Shown: positions 9,218-17,908 of the stretch, in pieces | Numbering within the stretch: position 1 is the first letter of the stretch | Layout of the letters: the number at the start of each line of letters is the position of its first letter | NCBI GenBank assembly: GCA_030584005.1 | Contig: CP129486.1 | Location: 1,677,556-1,741,555 of the forward strand | Origin: Bdellovibrionota bacterium | Lineage (GTDB): Bacteria > Bdellovibrionota_C > UBA2361 > JAFLCA01 | Direction of reading: 5' to 3' | Length of the DNA stretch: 64,000 nt | Program-made: the position numbers and the translations under genes | The notes under the pieces: model-generated | What the model was told of the DNA's origin: nothing | Seen by the model: the letters and a program-made list of their open reading frames with translations, nothing else | Database searches by the model: none

Positions 9218-9430
9218 CTCAAAGTGCTACTACTCTCTCTACTCTGGGACACCCATAGATTTACTGGGAACATGATGGACCATTGCTCTCTTGCCCATAG
9301 AGATTTGGGGGTACGTTACATTTTATTGTAGATGGGCTGATGTTGAGAGGGGGAATGGAGGGGTGATGGGTGTGAGTGGAGCGAGATACGTGGATGGGTA
9401 CTCGAAGAGGGTGATAGTTATTGGCGAGTT

Positions 9431-10384
9431 TTAGATGAAGGCTTGTCTTGCTGATCGCATTCCATGGAACCACTGCTGACCAGTATGAGAAGCGAGGGAT
9501 TTGAGGGCATCGGCGGAGCCTAAAGCTCTTGGGAAGCGCTTTCTGAGGTGGGAAATGGTATCGATCCATTGGTCTGGCTTGATCTGTAGCCGGGTGAGGA
9601 TGTCAGCAGTGTCTGAGGGGATGTGAGCTTTACCGGCAATGAGGGCGCGGCCTGTGGTGTCGACGAGTTTGAAGTAATCGATGGTAGTGAGAGTGCCGCC
9701 GGTGAGCTCTTCTATCGGGATGAGATCAATGAGAGCGGGGGTAGTGAGTCGTGTGGCGGAGCGAATCCTGTCCTGAATTGCGGTGAAGTCACTATCCTCT
9801 GGAGTGGTAGCGATACCTGCCCGTACCGGATTTAAGTCTATATAGGCACTACAGGCCAGGATTCCGTTAGTCTTTTCAACTTTTTGGCATTTGAAACGCC
9901 CCTCCCAGAACCGTCCTGTGCACTCATCCTCCTGATTGGAACGTCTTGCGATTGGTTCACAGAGGCAGCGGTTAAACCAGCTTATATTGGAGAGCCTTGC
10001 ACGATAGAGCTCGACCAGCTCTTGGTTGCCAGCGATGAGGGAGATTTCAAAGGCTTCATCGGCCTCCCGGTCCTTTTGGCGTTTAGGGAAGAGGGCTCTC
10101 CAGCGTCTTGCTACCTCCTCAGAGCTCCAGAGAGCGGCTTTATCGGGTCTGTTTCGAATAAGGGTGTGGAGGTGGTTTGACATCACCACGTAGGAGATAA
10201 GCTCTATAGAGAATACCTGGGTGAGGAAGCCGAGCCGGTCTTTAATCCACTGCTTTCTGTGGTCAAATGAGCGCTTTGAGACTGGGTCAACTCCGCACAG
10301 GTAGGCTCTGCGGACACATCGAGACATGCAGTGGTATGTACCCACTACCTTCGGGTCAAAAATGCGTGAGCGTGCCTGCCCCAT
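9431..10384 (-). CDS. REP-associated tyrosine transposase (Y1_Tnp / IS200-like, RAYT)
   Basis: Single-strand DNA transposase-like protein of 317 aa. It carries the Y1 hallmarks: a GTYHCMSR start, the HUH motif HLH at residues 71-73 (VMSNHLHTLI), GRFWEGRFKCQ, and the nucleophile Tyr181 in YIDLNPVRAG. RAYTs are domesticated IS200/IS605 relatives that nick and move short palindromic REP elements rather than a full insertion sequence. Here the gene lies between GGACACCC copies on one side and GGGTGTCC copies on the other, the inverted layout expected for cognate repeats. The start has a GGAGG ribosome site about 9 nt upstream. The frame and catalytic residues are intact, so it may be active. Confidence 0.9.
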   Translation of the reverse strand: MGQARSRIFDPKVVGTYHCMSRCVRRAYLCGVDPVSKRSFDHRKQWIKDRLGFLTQVFSIELISYVVMSNHLHTLIRNRPDKAALWSSEEVARRWRALFPKRQKDREADEAFEISLIAGNQELVELYRARLSNISWFNRCLCEPIARRSNQEDECTGRFWEGRFKCQKVEKTNGILACSAYIDLNPVRAGIATTPEDSDFTAIQDRIRSATRLTTPALIDLIPIEELTGGTLTTIDYFKLVDTTGRALIAGKAHIPSDTADILTRLQIKPDQWIDTISHLRKRFPRALGSADALKSLASHTGQQWFHGMRSARQAFI

Positions 10385-10454
10385 GCCTATGTCCTCCTCT
10401 ACATCTATTCTCGGAGGGTGCGAGCAGAAGTTGCCTCGTCCTATGAAATTCTAT

Positions 10455-10565
10455 GGGTGTCCAGGACTAGGTCTTCCAGGATTAGGTCTCCAGGATCAGG
10501 TCCTGAAACTCTGTGGGTGTCCAAGTTCGAGATCTGGGCGCTCGTCGTGCGGTTATTGGGTGTCC
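10455..10565 (-). repeat. GGGTGTCC repeat cluster, right side of the RAYT locus
   Basis: GGGTGTCC at 10455, 10515 and 10558 is the reverse complement of the motif on the left of the RAYT gene. The first copy is preceded by ATGAAATTCTAT, matching the 12-mer beside the left copies. Between copies lie short CCAGGA-TAGGTC reiterations. The last copy is about 45 bp before the murC start, so the array occupies the murC promoter region. Confidence 0.78.
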
Positions 10566-10610
10566 CAAGAGGGAAGTGATTTTTAGGGGGCGGGCTGCTA
10601 TTGTGGGGCG

Positions 10611-12038
10611 ATGTACAGGAAAGACTTACATTTCTTTTTTACCGGCATCGGCGGTTCGGGCATGTCAGGACTCGCCGAACTTATGCTGCAACTCGGATTT
10701 CGGGTCTCTGGTTCTGATGCAAGGCTCAGCCCAACTACCGAACGATTACAATCGCTAGGTGCTCTAATTCACCAAGGACACCACGCCTCACACCTCGCCG
10801 CAACAGTCTCTACTCTCGTATACTCATCCGCCGTGGCACAGGACAATCCTGAGCTCGTTGAAGCGCGACGGCTTGGTATCCCCGTAATCGCTCGCGCCGA
10901 AGTCCTTGCTGAATTGATGCGGCTGAAATTCGGTGTCGCAGTGGCCGGCTCCCATGGCAAGACGACCACAACAAGCATGATTGCACATGTGCTGCAATGC
11001 GCGGGACTCGATCCCACCGTCGTCGTTGGAGGCCAACTGCATCAGGCAGGGACCGGTGCCCGGTTGGGCCGCGGCCAGTACCTTGTAGCTGAAACCGATG
11101 AAAGCGATCGAAGCTTTCTCCTGTTAAAGCCCACCATCGCCGTGGTTACCAATATCGATAACGAACACCTGACAGCCTACGGCTCAACCCAAGATCTTGA
11201 AGCCGCCTTTCAACAGTTCATGTGCGCAGTGCCATTCTACGGACTGATGGTGGGCTGCATTGATGACCCGACGGTATCGCGATTGTTGCAGACTATTGGG
11301 CGACGCACCGTGAGCTATGGGTTCTCACCCGACGCCGACCTTCACGCGGTCGATCTGTCGCACCACCACAACAATAGTCAAGCGCGAATCCTGGCAGGGG
11401 ATACCGAGATTGGAGTTTTGAACCTCCAAATCCCCGGCCGCCACATGATCTGTAATGCCCTGGCGGCGATCGCAGTAGGACGGGAGTTGGGAGTGCCCCA
11501 CAGTATGAGTATCGAAGCACTCGCCTCATTCAGCGGGGTAAAGCGGCGCCTTGAAGTAATCGACAACTACAAGGGTATCATCGTGATGAGCGACTATGGC
11601 CACCACCCGGCAGAGGTACGGGCAACGCTGCAAGCAATCCGTGACGGGTGGGGGAAAGAGATAAACCGCTTGCGCGTACTTTTCCAGCCGCATCGATATT
11701 CGAGAACAAAGGAGTGCTTCCAAGACTTCTTGACCGCGTTTGACCTCGCGGATGAGGTCATCATTACTGAAATCTATGCGGCGAGTGAGGACGCGATCCC
11801 GGGGATCACCGGATCACACCTCCAGAGAGGCCTGCGGCATCCGGCCAGTGAGTTCATTTCAAAGGTGGAGGATGCGGCGATTACACTTGCAGAACGCGCC
11901 ATACCCGGCGACTTTATCCTTTGCCTGGGTGCCGGTTCCGTAGGGAGCGCCCCTGAAATCGTTGCCAAGACTCTCAGAACAGAAAGACACATTGAGGTAG
12001 ATTCAACCCATGTCCAGCCTGCCAGTGCCACGCACTGA
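10611..12038 (+). CDS. murC: UDP-N-acetylmuramate--L-alanine ligase MurC
   Basis: MurC uses ATP to add L-alanine to UDP-MurNAc, the first amino-acid step of the peptidoglycan stem, in the cytoplasm. The 475-aa protein shows the N-terminal nucleotide-sugar loop GIGGSGMSGLA (residues 12-22), the P-loop GSHGKTTT (113-120), AETDESDRSFL, NIDNEHL and the C-terminal DYGHHPAEV and FQPHRYSRT motifs. It is full length. It opens the division/cell-wall cluster here; the murG, ftsW and murD genes usual upstream are absent and the RAYT locus takes their place. Its end overlaps murB by 29 nt. Confidence 0.97.
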   Translation: MYRKDLHFFFTGIGGSGMSGLAELMLQLGFRVSGSDARLSPTTERLQSLGALIHQGHHASHLAATVSTLVYSSAVAQDNPELVEARRLGIPVIARAEVLAELMRLKFGVAVAGSHGKTTTTSMIAHVLQCAGLDPTVVVGGQLHQAGTGARLGRGQYLVAETDESDRSFLLLKPTIAVVTNIDNEHLTAYGSTQDLEAAFQQFMCAVPFYGLMVGCIDDPTVSRLLQTIGRRTVSYGFSPDADLHAVDLSHHHNNSQARILAGDTEIGVLNLQIPGRHMICNALAAIAVGRELGVPHSMSIEALASFSGVKRRLEVIDNYKGIIVMSDYGHHPAEVRATLQAIRDGWGKEINRLRVLFQPHRYSRTKECFQDFLTAFDLADEVIITEIYAASEDAIPGITGSHLQRGLRHPASEFISKVEDAAITLAERAIPGDFILCLGAGSVGSAPEIVAKTLRTERHIEVDSTHVQPASATH

Positions 12039-12924
12039 GACCACCGACTTTTCACTCCCCGGAGTAATGCATCGAGCTTCGATCCGTGGCGCGGAGTGTA
12101 CGACCTTTGCGATTGGCGGCCCCTGCACCGCGCTCTACGATATAAGCTCGTGCGATGCTTTGCGTGCCATGTTGCGGGCCCTGCAGCAACAATCACGCTC
12201 GTATCGCATCCTCGGAGCGGGAAGCAATCTCGTTATCCCGGACGAGGGCGTCGTTGATGTGATCGTGCGCTTAACCGGAGAATTCAGATCAATTCAGCTC
12301 CATGGTGAGCGTGTGCAGGCGGGTGCAGCAGCGTCGATGATGACCCTTTCTCGCAACACCGCAGATGGTGGGCTGGCCGGTTTTGAATTTGCCGCTGGCA
12401 TTCCAGGCTCCGTCGGGGGAGGGGTTCGTATGAACGCTGGGGCCCACCAAGGTTGCTTTGCGGATGTCGTGGAGGCCGTGCAGGCAGTCCTGCCCTCTGG
12501 CGAGACTGTCACTCTGTCTAACTCCGAGCTTGGTTTTGCCTATAGGCACTCGTCCCTCCCTGAGGGTGCGATTGTCATAAGTGCAGTGCTGCGTCTTTGC
12601 CCTTCGGATCCAGCAAAGATCCGTGAGCGTCGTGCCGCCCTCCTTGCGGAGCGGAAAGCGACGCAGCCACTGACCGATCCCTGTGCTGGCTCCGTATTCA
12701 AGAACCCTCAGGGGCACCCTGCTGCAGCCAAGTTAATCGAGCAATGCGGACTTAAGGGGAGTTGGGAGGGCGGTGTTTGTGTATCCCCTCGCCATGCCAA
12801 TTGGATTGTAAACCCAGGGAGAAAGGGAACCGCGGAAGACGTACGCACCCTCGTATCGCGTGTACAGAAGGTCGTACATCTGGACCGACAGGTTGCGTTA
12901 GAGCCAGAGATTATCTTCTGGTAA
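12010..12924 (+). CDS. murB: UDP-N-acetylenolpyruvoylglucosamine reductase MurB
   Basis: FAD enzyme that reduces UDP-GlcNAc-enolpyruvate to UDP-MurNAc with NADPH. FAD-binding residues appear in LGAGSNLVIPDEG and in AGIPGSVGGGVRMNAGAHQ; the active-site Ser is in GSVFKNP and the C-terminal Glu in LEPEIIFW. The segment lengths fit the shorter, type II-like MurB. The first ATG overlaps murC by 29 nt; an alternative ATG (MHRASIRG) 57 nt downstream would remove the overlap and cannot be excluded. Confidence 0.95.
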   Translation: MSSLPVPRTETTDFSLPGVMHRASIRGAECTTFAIGGPCTALYDISSCDALRAMLRALQQQSRSYRILGAGSNLVIPDEGVVDVIVRLTGEFRSIQLHGERVQAGAAASMMTLSRNTADGGLAGFEFAAGIPGSVGGGVRMNAGAHQGCFADVVEAVQAVLPSGETVTLSNSELGFAYRHSSLPEGAIVISAVLRLCPSDPAKIRERRAALLAERKATQPLTDPCAGSVFKNPQGHPAAAKLIEQCGLKGSWEGGVCVSPRHANWIVNPGRKGTAEDVRTLVSRVQKVVHLDRQVALEPEIIFW

Positions 12925-13174
12925 TAAAAGTCGTTTCATAGCTGCCATCCCTGGCATTTATGAAATCACTCCAAGGTAATGGAGCACCCCATCAAAACGT
13001 CCCCTCCACGGCCTTAGTGAGGGCGTGTCAGCCCGCCCTGATAGATCAGATGAGCGACTCTGTACCGCATCCGTCAGGCATGGCCACTGAGCAGGTTGTG
13101 CAAGTTGATGATCCGTTTCACAATCGGCGCTATAAGTTCATTTAAGAATAGCTTGTAGGTCTGCCAGGGCCGAT

Positions 13175-13220
13175 TAAAATCTGACTTCTAACGATACGCT
13201 GATTGAATTCAGTGTATCCC
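13175..13220. repeat. Intergenic repeat: GACTTCTA flank plus GATACGCTGA hairpin
   Basis: Within the 320-bp murB-ftsQ gap, a GACTTCTA flank like that at 26.2 and 27.5 kb runs directly into a hairpin (GATACGCTGA ... TTCAGTGTATC). It is a copy of the GGGATACGCTGAA family also near 15.76, 26.14 and 39.83 kb. It ends about 27 bp before ftsQ. No gene is seen elsewhere in the gap. Confidence 0.65.
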
Positions 13221-13246
13221 AAGAGTTTCTGTAGTAGTGGGCCGCC

Positions 13247-14065
13247 GTGCGTATTCGTTACCTTCTCCTCCTCCCCATCCTAGGATGCGGGATGTACCTG
13301 TGGTCGGGCTCCGCAGCCGTGCAGTCATGGCTCGCCACCAAGTGGCGTCGCTTCATGATGGTCCAAGAGATCCAGTACACCGGGCTGCAGTCCCTGACCG
13401 TGCGCGATATCGCGAAGTACCTGCCGCAGGATCGAATGTATCCTTATTGGATCGCCTCGCGAGGAGAGATTGCGAGAGAGCTCAGCTCCGACCCGTGGGT
13501 TCGCTCGGCTGCGGTGAAGCGTTGCCCTGATCGCTGGTGGGGGTGTGTTTCGATATCGGTCAAGGAGGAGCAGCCGGCTTACGTTGCGATCATCGGAGGA
13601 GTAGCCTGGTTAGCCTCAAGCGAGGGGGTGTTCTTAGGGCAAGTGGCGGAGAGCTCTCTGCAGACGCACTTTTCTGACATTAACCATGCGCGCATTCCGA
13701 TTGAGGTGCGCTACACCTTAGCGACGCAACCTTCGGCTGATGCCGTGCGCGGAAGTCTGCAGATGGTGCGGGATGCCGTTGCTGTGATTGAAGCACAGCT
13801 CCAATTGCGCATACGTGCCGTCGAGGTGCATCCGGGGGGAGATTTCGCAGTACGCTTTTGGGGGTACCCTTTTGAGGCTGTATTCGATGAGTTAGGGCGA
13901 AGTAGCGCAAGATTGACCGAGGAGGCCAAGCGCTTGGGGGCTATCGTAGCCGCAGCGGGTGAGGGGGTATCGAGTATCGAACGAATTGATTTAGCCTTTG
14001 ACAGAGTGGCGGTCATAGACAAGGGGGGGAGTGCCGTCTTGGCTCGGCGGGCGCCGATGCCTTGA
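13247..14065 (+). CDS. ftsQ: Cell division protein FtsQ (POTRA domain)
   Basis: Bitopic division protein of 272 aa that links the FtsA/Z ring to the late divisome in the inner membrane. A short N-terminal hydrophobic anchor (RYLLLLPILGCGMYLW) precedes a POTRA domain (EIQYTGLQSLTVRDIAKYL, then DPWVRSAAVKRCPDRW) and the beta-rich FtsQ domain (ISVKEEQPAYV, then FAVRFWG). The start is GTG, with no in-frame ATG at a sensible place. Position between murB and ftsA supports the call; sequence conservation in this family is low. Confidence 0.87.
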   Translation: MRIRYLLLLPILGCGMYLWSGSAAVQSWLATKWRRFMMVQEIQYTGLQSLTVRDIAKYLPQDRMYPYWIASRGEIARELSSDPWVRSAAVKRCPDRWWGCVSISVKEEQPAYVAIIGGVAWLASSEGVFLGQVAESSLQTHFSDINHARIPIEVRYTLATQPSADAVRGSLQMVRDAVAVIEAQLQLRIRAVEVHPGGDFAVRFWGYPFEAVFDELGRSSARLTEEAKRLGAIVAAAGEGVSSIERIDLAFDRVAVIDKGGSAVLARRAPMP

Positions 14066-14260
14066 GGAAGGCCCTGTGTCCATCTCATGCGGGCGGGGCA
14101 TTCATAAGGCAACTGGAGTTCAAATACCTTTTTAAAATATGTTTGCAGCGCTGGACGTTGTTGGTAGTCTCAGGCAGCAGCGCACCTTCAGCGGACCCCG
14201 TTCGGCTGAAGAGTAAGGTGGCAGCTATCGAGTTCTCCTATAGGGGGCACAGAGCAGTAC

Positions 14261-15487
14261 ATGGGAAGTAAAGCAGCTACATTCGTCGGACTTGATATCG
14301 GCACCTCGTACGTGAAGTGCGTGGTCACAGAGATAGGCGCAGATGGCAAACTTAATGTGGTAGGGGTGGGTTCAAGCCCCTCACGAGGCTTGCGCAAGGG
14401 GGTGGTGATCAATATCGAGGCAACCGTGGAGTCGATCTCGAGAGCCATCGAGCAGGCCGAGACGATGGCAGGTTGCGATATTAATGCCGTGTATGCGGGA
14501 GTATCAGGAAGCCACATCAAGGGGTTCAACAGTCACGGCATAGTGGGTGTAAAGAACCGCGAGGTTTCGCAGGTCGATGTGGAGAAGGTGATTGAGGCTG
14601 CCAAAGCTGTTGCAATCCCACTGGACAGAGAGGTGCTCCACGTCCTGCCCCAGGAATACATCATCGATGAACAGGATGGGATCAGAGAACCTCTTGGCAT
14701 CTCCGGAGTGCGCCTGGAGGCTCGGGTGCACATCGTTACAGGAGCAGTAGCGAGCGCTCAAAACATAGTGAAATGTGCCAACCGGTGCGGTTTAGCAGTG
14801 AAAGACATTGTACTCTCTTCACTTGCTTCCGCGAAGGCTGTCCTCTCGGCTGAGGAGCAAGAGCTCGGCGTTGCGGTATTGGATATCGGTGGTGGTACCA
14901 CGGATTTGATCGTGTTCCATGGTGGTGCGGTCAAACATACCACGGTCATCTCTGTGGGAGGGAACCATGTCACGAACGATATTGCGGCTGGACTGCGTAC
15001 CCCGATATCCGCAGCCGAGGATATTAAATGCCGATTTGGTACGGCGGTTACGAATCTGGTCAAACGGGATGAGACGATCGAAGTGCCCTCTACGGGCGGT
15101 CGCCAGCCCCGAGTGTTAAGCAAACTCGTGTTGGCCGAGATAATAGAACCGCGAGTAATGGAGATGCTGACCCTCGTACAAAAGGAGCTCGTGCGCTCAG
15201 GCTGCGATGAGTACCTGACCAGCGGGCTCGTAATCACTGGAGGGTCCGCAAACCTGCATGGTATTTGCCAGCTCGCCGAACAGGTCTTTAATCTGCCGGT
15301 GCGGGTCGGTGCCCCAGGAGGGGTGGGTGGCGTAATCGACTTGGTGAAGGGCCCTGAGTACGCGACTGCCGTCGGGTTGGCCATTTACGGCAGCGCAGGA
15401 TCTTCGATGCATCACCGTGGTGCCTCAAGATCCTCAGTAGGTTCGGTGCTGCGGCGTGCCGGAAATTGGATTTCACAGCATTTCTAA
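14261..15487 (+). CDS. ftsA: Cell division protein FtsA
   Basis: Actin-like ATPase of 408 aa that tethers FtsZ filaments to the membrane. The phosphate-1 loop is GLDIGTSYVKCVV, the 1C subdomain lies around VESISRAIEQAE to GSHIKGFNS, phosphate-2 is LDIGGGTTDLIVF, and the adenosine site is LVITGGSANLHG. The C-terminus (VLRRAGNWISQHF) is an amphipathic membrane-targeting helix. It follows ftsQ after a 195-bp gap and precedes ftsZ after a gap of about 860 bp, wider than usual because of inserted repeats. Confidence 0.96.
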   Translation: MGSKAATFVGLDIGTSYVKCVVTEIGADGKLNVVGVGSSPSRGLRKGVVINIEATVESISRAIEQAETMAGCDINAVYAGVSGSHIKGFNSHGIVGVKNREVSQVDVEKVIEAAKAVAIPLDREVLHVLPQEYIIDEQDGIREPLGISGVRLEARVHIVTGAVASAQNIVKCANRCGLAVKDIVLSSLASAKAVLSAEEQELGVAVLDIGGGTTDLIVFHGGAVKHTTVISVGGNHVTNDIAAGLRTPISAAEDIKCRFGTAVTNLVKRDETIEVPSTGGRQPRVLSKLVLAEIIEPRVMEMLTLVQKELVRSGCDEYLTSGLVITGGSANLHGICQLAEQVFNLPVRVGAPGGVGGVIDLVKGPEYATAVGLAIYGSAGSSMHHRGASRSSVGSVLRRAGNWISQHF

Positions 15488-16347
15488 GGAAACACCGAAC
15501 AAGTGCCCCCATGGGGCTCGTTTAGGGGCTCCAAATTACGCGCGCGCATTCCATCCGGGTGTGCGCTAGCCGGAATGTTGCATGAAGCCGAACCCATGGC
15601 AGGAAAAAGTGCGAGGGATTATTGGCGAATGCTTGCTTGCGGCAGCACCGACAATACTGCTGAATTGCATTATTGTGCAGAGCCGTTGCAAGCAAAGAAT
15701 GAGCCCGTGATTTCGAGCACTTTTTCCTACATCGTAGACTGGTTCACGCAATTTTCGGGCTAGGGATACGCTGAACGTATTCAGCGCATCCCGAAGGTTC
15801 CGATCGGAGCGCTCCCGCGGTTCGCGAGAAGACCGGCGTACCCGCCGAGATCGCAAAGCCAAAAATGCTTAAGACGGCCATTAATTTCTTTACAAATACT
15901 TTAAACTAGTTTAAGTAACGGCAGAGTGTCTTACCCGTAGCCCCATCTTTCTATAGTCCCGTTAGCACAGCATGCCCTCCGCGATGATACTGTAGGGTAT
16001 AGTGGTGACGGTCGAGTGACTCTTAGAACCGAGGGCCAGGGGGACAGCTGGTATTGCCCTGGGTTAGATCGCAGGGGTGTCTGTTCGTCGTTGACGTCGG
16101 AAACGGTCCATCCACGCCTGAAATGGCTGTGGATAACCTCGTCAAGTCACGGCTCCCTGGTAGAAATGTCGTGTGGCCTAAGAGTCGTGGGATAGTGTGC
16201 ATGAACGCCATCACTTCGCTCTTTACTTTGGCCTTACTGAGATCTAATTTGCGGGCTCTTTTATGCACCTCAGTTTAGTGTCGATTTACCGAATCGACTT
16301 TGAGAGAAACGTTCGAAAGTAGGTACTCGCTTCAGGGGGTAGTTCAC
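15488..16347. other. Long ftsA-ftsZ intergenic region
   Basis: About 860 bp separate ftsA and ftsZ, which are often adjacent. The left part holds repeat mosaic, described separately. Around 15880-15930 an AT-rich tract (TTTACA and nearby TTTAAACTAGTTT) could hold an ftsZ promoter, but no convincing -35/-10 pair is fixed. No RNA gene or credible ORF is visible; small frames across it overlap the repeats. Confidence 0.45.
15735..15792 (+). repeat. Composite intergenic repeat (GGTTCACGCAA block + GGGATACGCTGAA hairpin)
   Basis: A left block (GTAGACTGGTTCACGCAA...CGGGCTAGGG) is shared with 24383-24416 and, inverted, with about 36936-36957. It runs into a hairpin of two 13-nt arms, GGGATACGCTGAA and TTCAGCGCATCCC (15763-15792), with one mismatch. 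The same two blocks are joined again before ctpA, so this behaves as one composite element. Confidence 0.75.
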
Positions 16348-17550
16348 ATGGATGAAGTTAAAGGCAAAACCACGGGAGATATCAAGGCACGATTGCAGGC
16401 GAACAACGCCGTAATCAAAGTTTTTGGTATCGGGGGCGCCGGAGTCAATGCGGTCAACAACATGATTCGCAGCGGGCTCGAAGGTGTGGAGTTTTTTGCT
16501 GGCAATACGGACGCGCAAGCGCTTGCCTCGAGTGAAGCGAAGAACCGGATTCAATTAGGAAATGAGATTACCAAGGGCCTCGGTGCCGGCGCAGACCCCG
16601 ATGTGGGTTATGCCGCGGCGCAGGAGAGTATTGAGGAGATTCGACGCACGATTGAGGGCGCCGATATGGTCTTCATCACGGCCGGAATGGGCGGTGGGAC
16701 GGGAACCTTAGGCTCTTCCGTCATCGCTCAGGTAGCCCGTGAGATGGGTTGTCTGACCGTGGGTGTTGTTACGAAGCCCTTCCTATTCGAGGGCAAGCGC
16801 CGCATGCGTAATGCAGAGCGTGGCATCGATCAGCTGAAGCAGCATGTAGATACTCTTATTACGATTCCAAACCAAAGACTGCTTTCGATCGCGGGGCGTA
16901 ATACCTCGCTACTCGATACATTCCGTAAGGCCGATGACATCCTATATCAGGCCGTGAAGGGAATTAGCGATCTGATCATATACGAAGGTCTGGTGAACGT
17001 TGATTTCGCCGATGTACGCGCCGTGATGTCAGAGATGGGCATGGCGATGATGGGTACTGGCGAGTCGAGCGGAGAGAATAGAGCCATTGAGGCGGCCGAA
17101 AAGGCAGTTTCCAGTCCGCTGCTTGAGGATATCTCAATCCACGGTGCGCGCGGAGTACTGATCAACATTACGGCTTCTCCGGATGTGACTCTGCAGGAAG
17201 TGAACGAGGCTGCGGAGCTCATCCATGCAGAAGCGCATGAAGATGCCAATATCATTTGGGGAATGGTTATCGACCCGAACCTGGACGATCGTGTGCGTGT
17301 GACAGTGATCGCCACGGGCTTCGGTGCAATCGCTGAGGACGAAACGACAGTCAGCATGGCCAGCGTAGCGGCATCAAGCGGAATCGGCGGTAAGGACAGC
17401 AGCCCCGAAAAGCTTGAGATCCCGACATTTGCCCGCAAGCCCAAGGATGGCGGAGAGGTAATTAAGCTCAAAAAGCTTTCGGTCCTCTCAAGCTCCGAGG
17501 ACGAGGAGAAGTACGAGATACCGACCTTCCTTCGTAAGCAAGTAGATTAG
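16348..17550 (+). CDS. ftsZ: Cell division GTPase FtsZ (variant signature motif, doubled C-terminal peptide)
   Basis: Tubulin-like GTPase of 400 aa that forms the cytokinetic ring. GTP-binding segments include VFGIGGAGVNAVNNM, AGNTDAQAL and ITAGMGGGTGT; the catalytic T7 loop VNVDFADVRAVM is normal. Two features are odd. The signature usually written GGGTGTG reads GGGTGTL, with Leu121 replacing Gly and GSSV following. The C-terminal conserved peptide occurs twice, as EIPTFARK at residues 357-364 and EIPTFLRK at 390-397. The start follows AGGGGGT at good spacing; an in-frame ATG 48 nt upstream lacks such a site. The rest of the core is conserved, so it is probably functional. Confidence 0.95.
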   Translation: MDEVKGKTTGDIKARLQANNAVIKVFGIGGAGVNAVNNMIRSGLEGVEFFAGNTDAQALASSEAKNRIQLGNEITKGLGAGADPDVGYAAAQESIEEIRRTIEGADMVFITAGMGGGTGTLGSSVIAQVAREMGCLTVGVVTKPFLFEGKRRMRNAERGIDQLKQHVDTLITIPNQRLLSIAGRNTSLLDTFRKADDILYQAVKGISDLIIYEGLVNVDFADVRAVMSEMGMAMMGTGESSGENRAIEAAEKAVSSPLLEDISIHGARGVLINITASPDVTLQEVNEAAELIHAEAHEDANIIWGMVIDPNLDDRVRVTVIATGFGAIAEDETTVSMASVAASSGIGGKDSSPEKLEIPTFARKPKDGGEVIKLKKLSVLSSSEDEEKYEIPTFLRKQVD

Positions 17551-17908
17551 AAGCTATTGCATGATGGGCTTCTTGGGGGACGCCGAACAAGGTCGGTGTT
17601 CTCCCAACGTTGCTTGGACGGCTCGGCCCCGGACACTACACAAACGAATCTCCGATGCGAGGCGGGCGCGTGGTAGGTCAGCTATCGTCAGCTGCCCTTG
17701 GCGCGCCAAAATCCGGCATCTGCAGACAGATCCAGCGCAGTGCTTGGGCACTTGCAGCTCCTCCATGATAAGTGCATTTCCCAATCTAGGCCGTGCGGGT
17801 ATTCTACCGGGCAGTTCTAGCCTGTGATTTTGCATGGAGCTGAACCAAAGGCAGAAGAAAGTGGAAGGCCAAAAGGGCACACTCCTACGTCGTCATTAGA
17901 GCCGTTCG
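17551..17908. other. ftsZ-ddl intergenic region
   Basis: Gap of about 360 bp. It begins with TAGAAGCTATT right after the ftsZ stop, the same half-site as in the hairpins near 7.52 and 27.41 kb. Nothing else is recognised; the short open frames have no ribosome site or family resemblance. Confidence 0.4.

Noticed and set aside
14758..15384. Minus-strand open frame of 208 codons
   Set aside because: Shadow of ftsA with low-complexity Ser/Thr composition.
15503..15763. Plus-strand frame of 86 codons in the ftsA-ftsZ gap
   Set aside because: It overlaps dispersed repeat blocks, has no ribosome site and no protein-like pattern.
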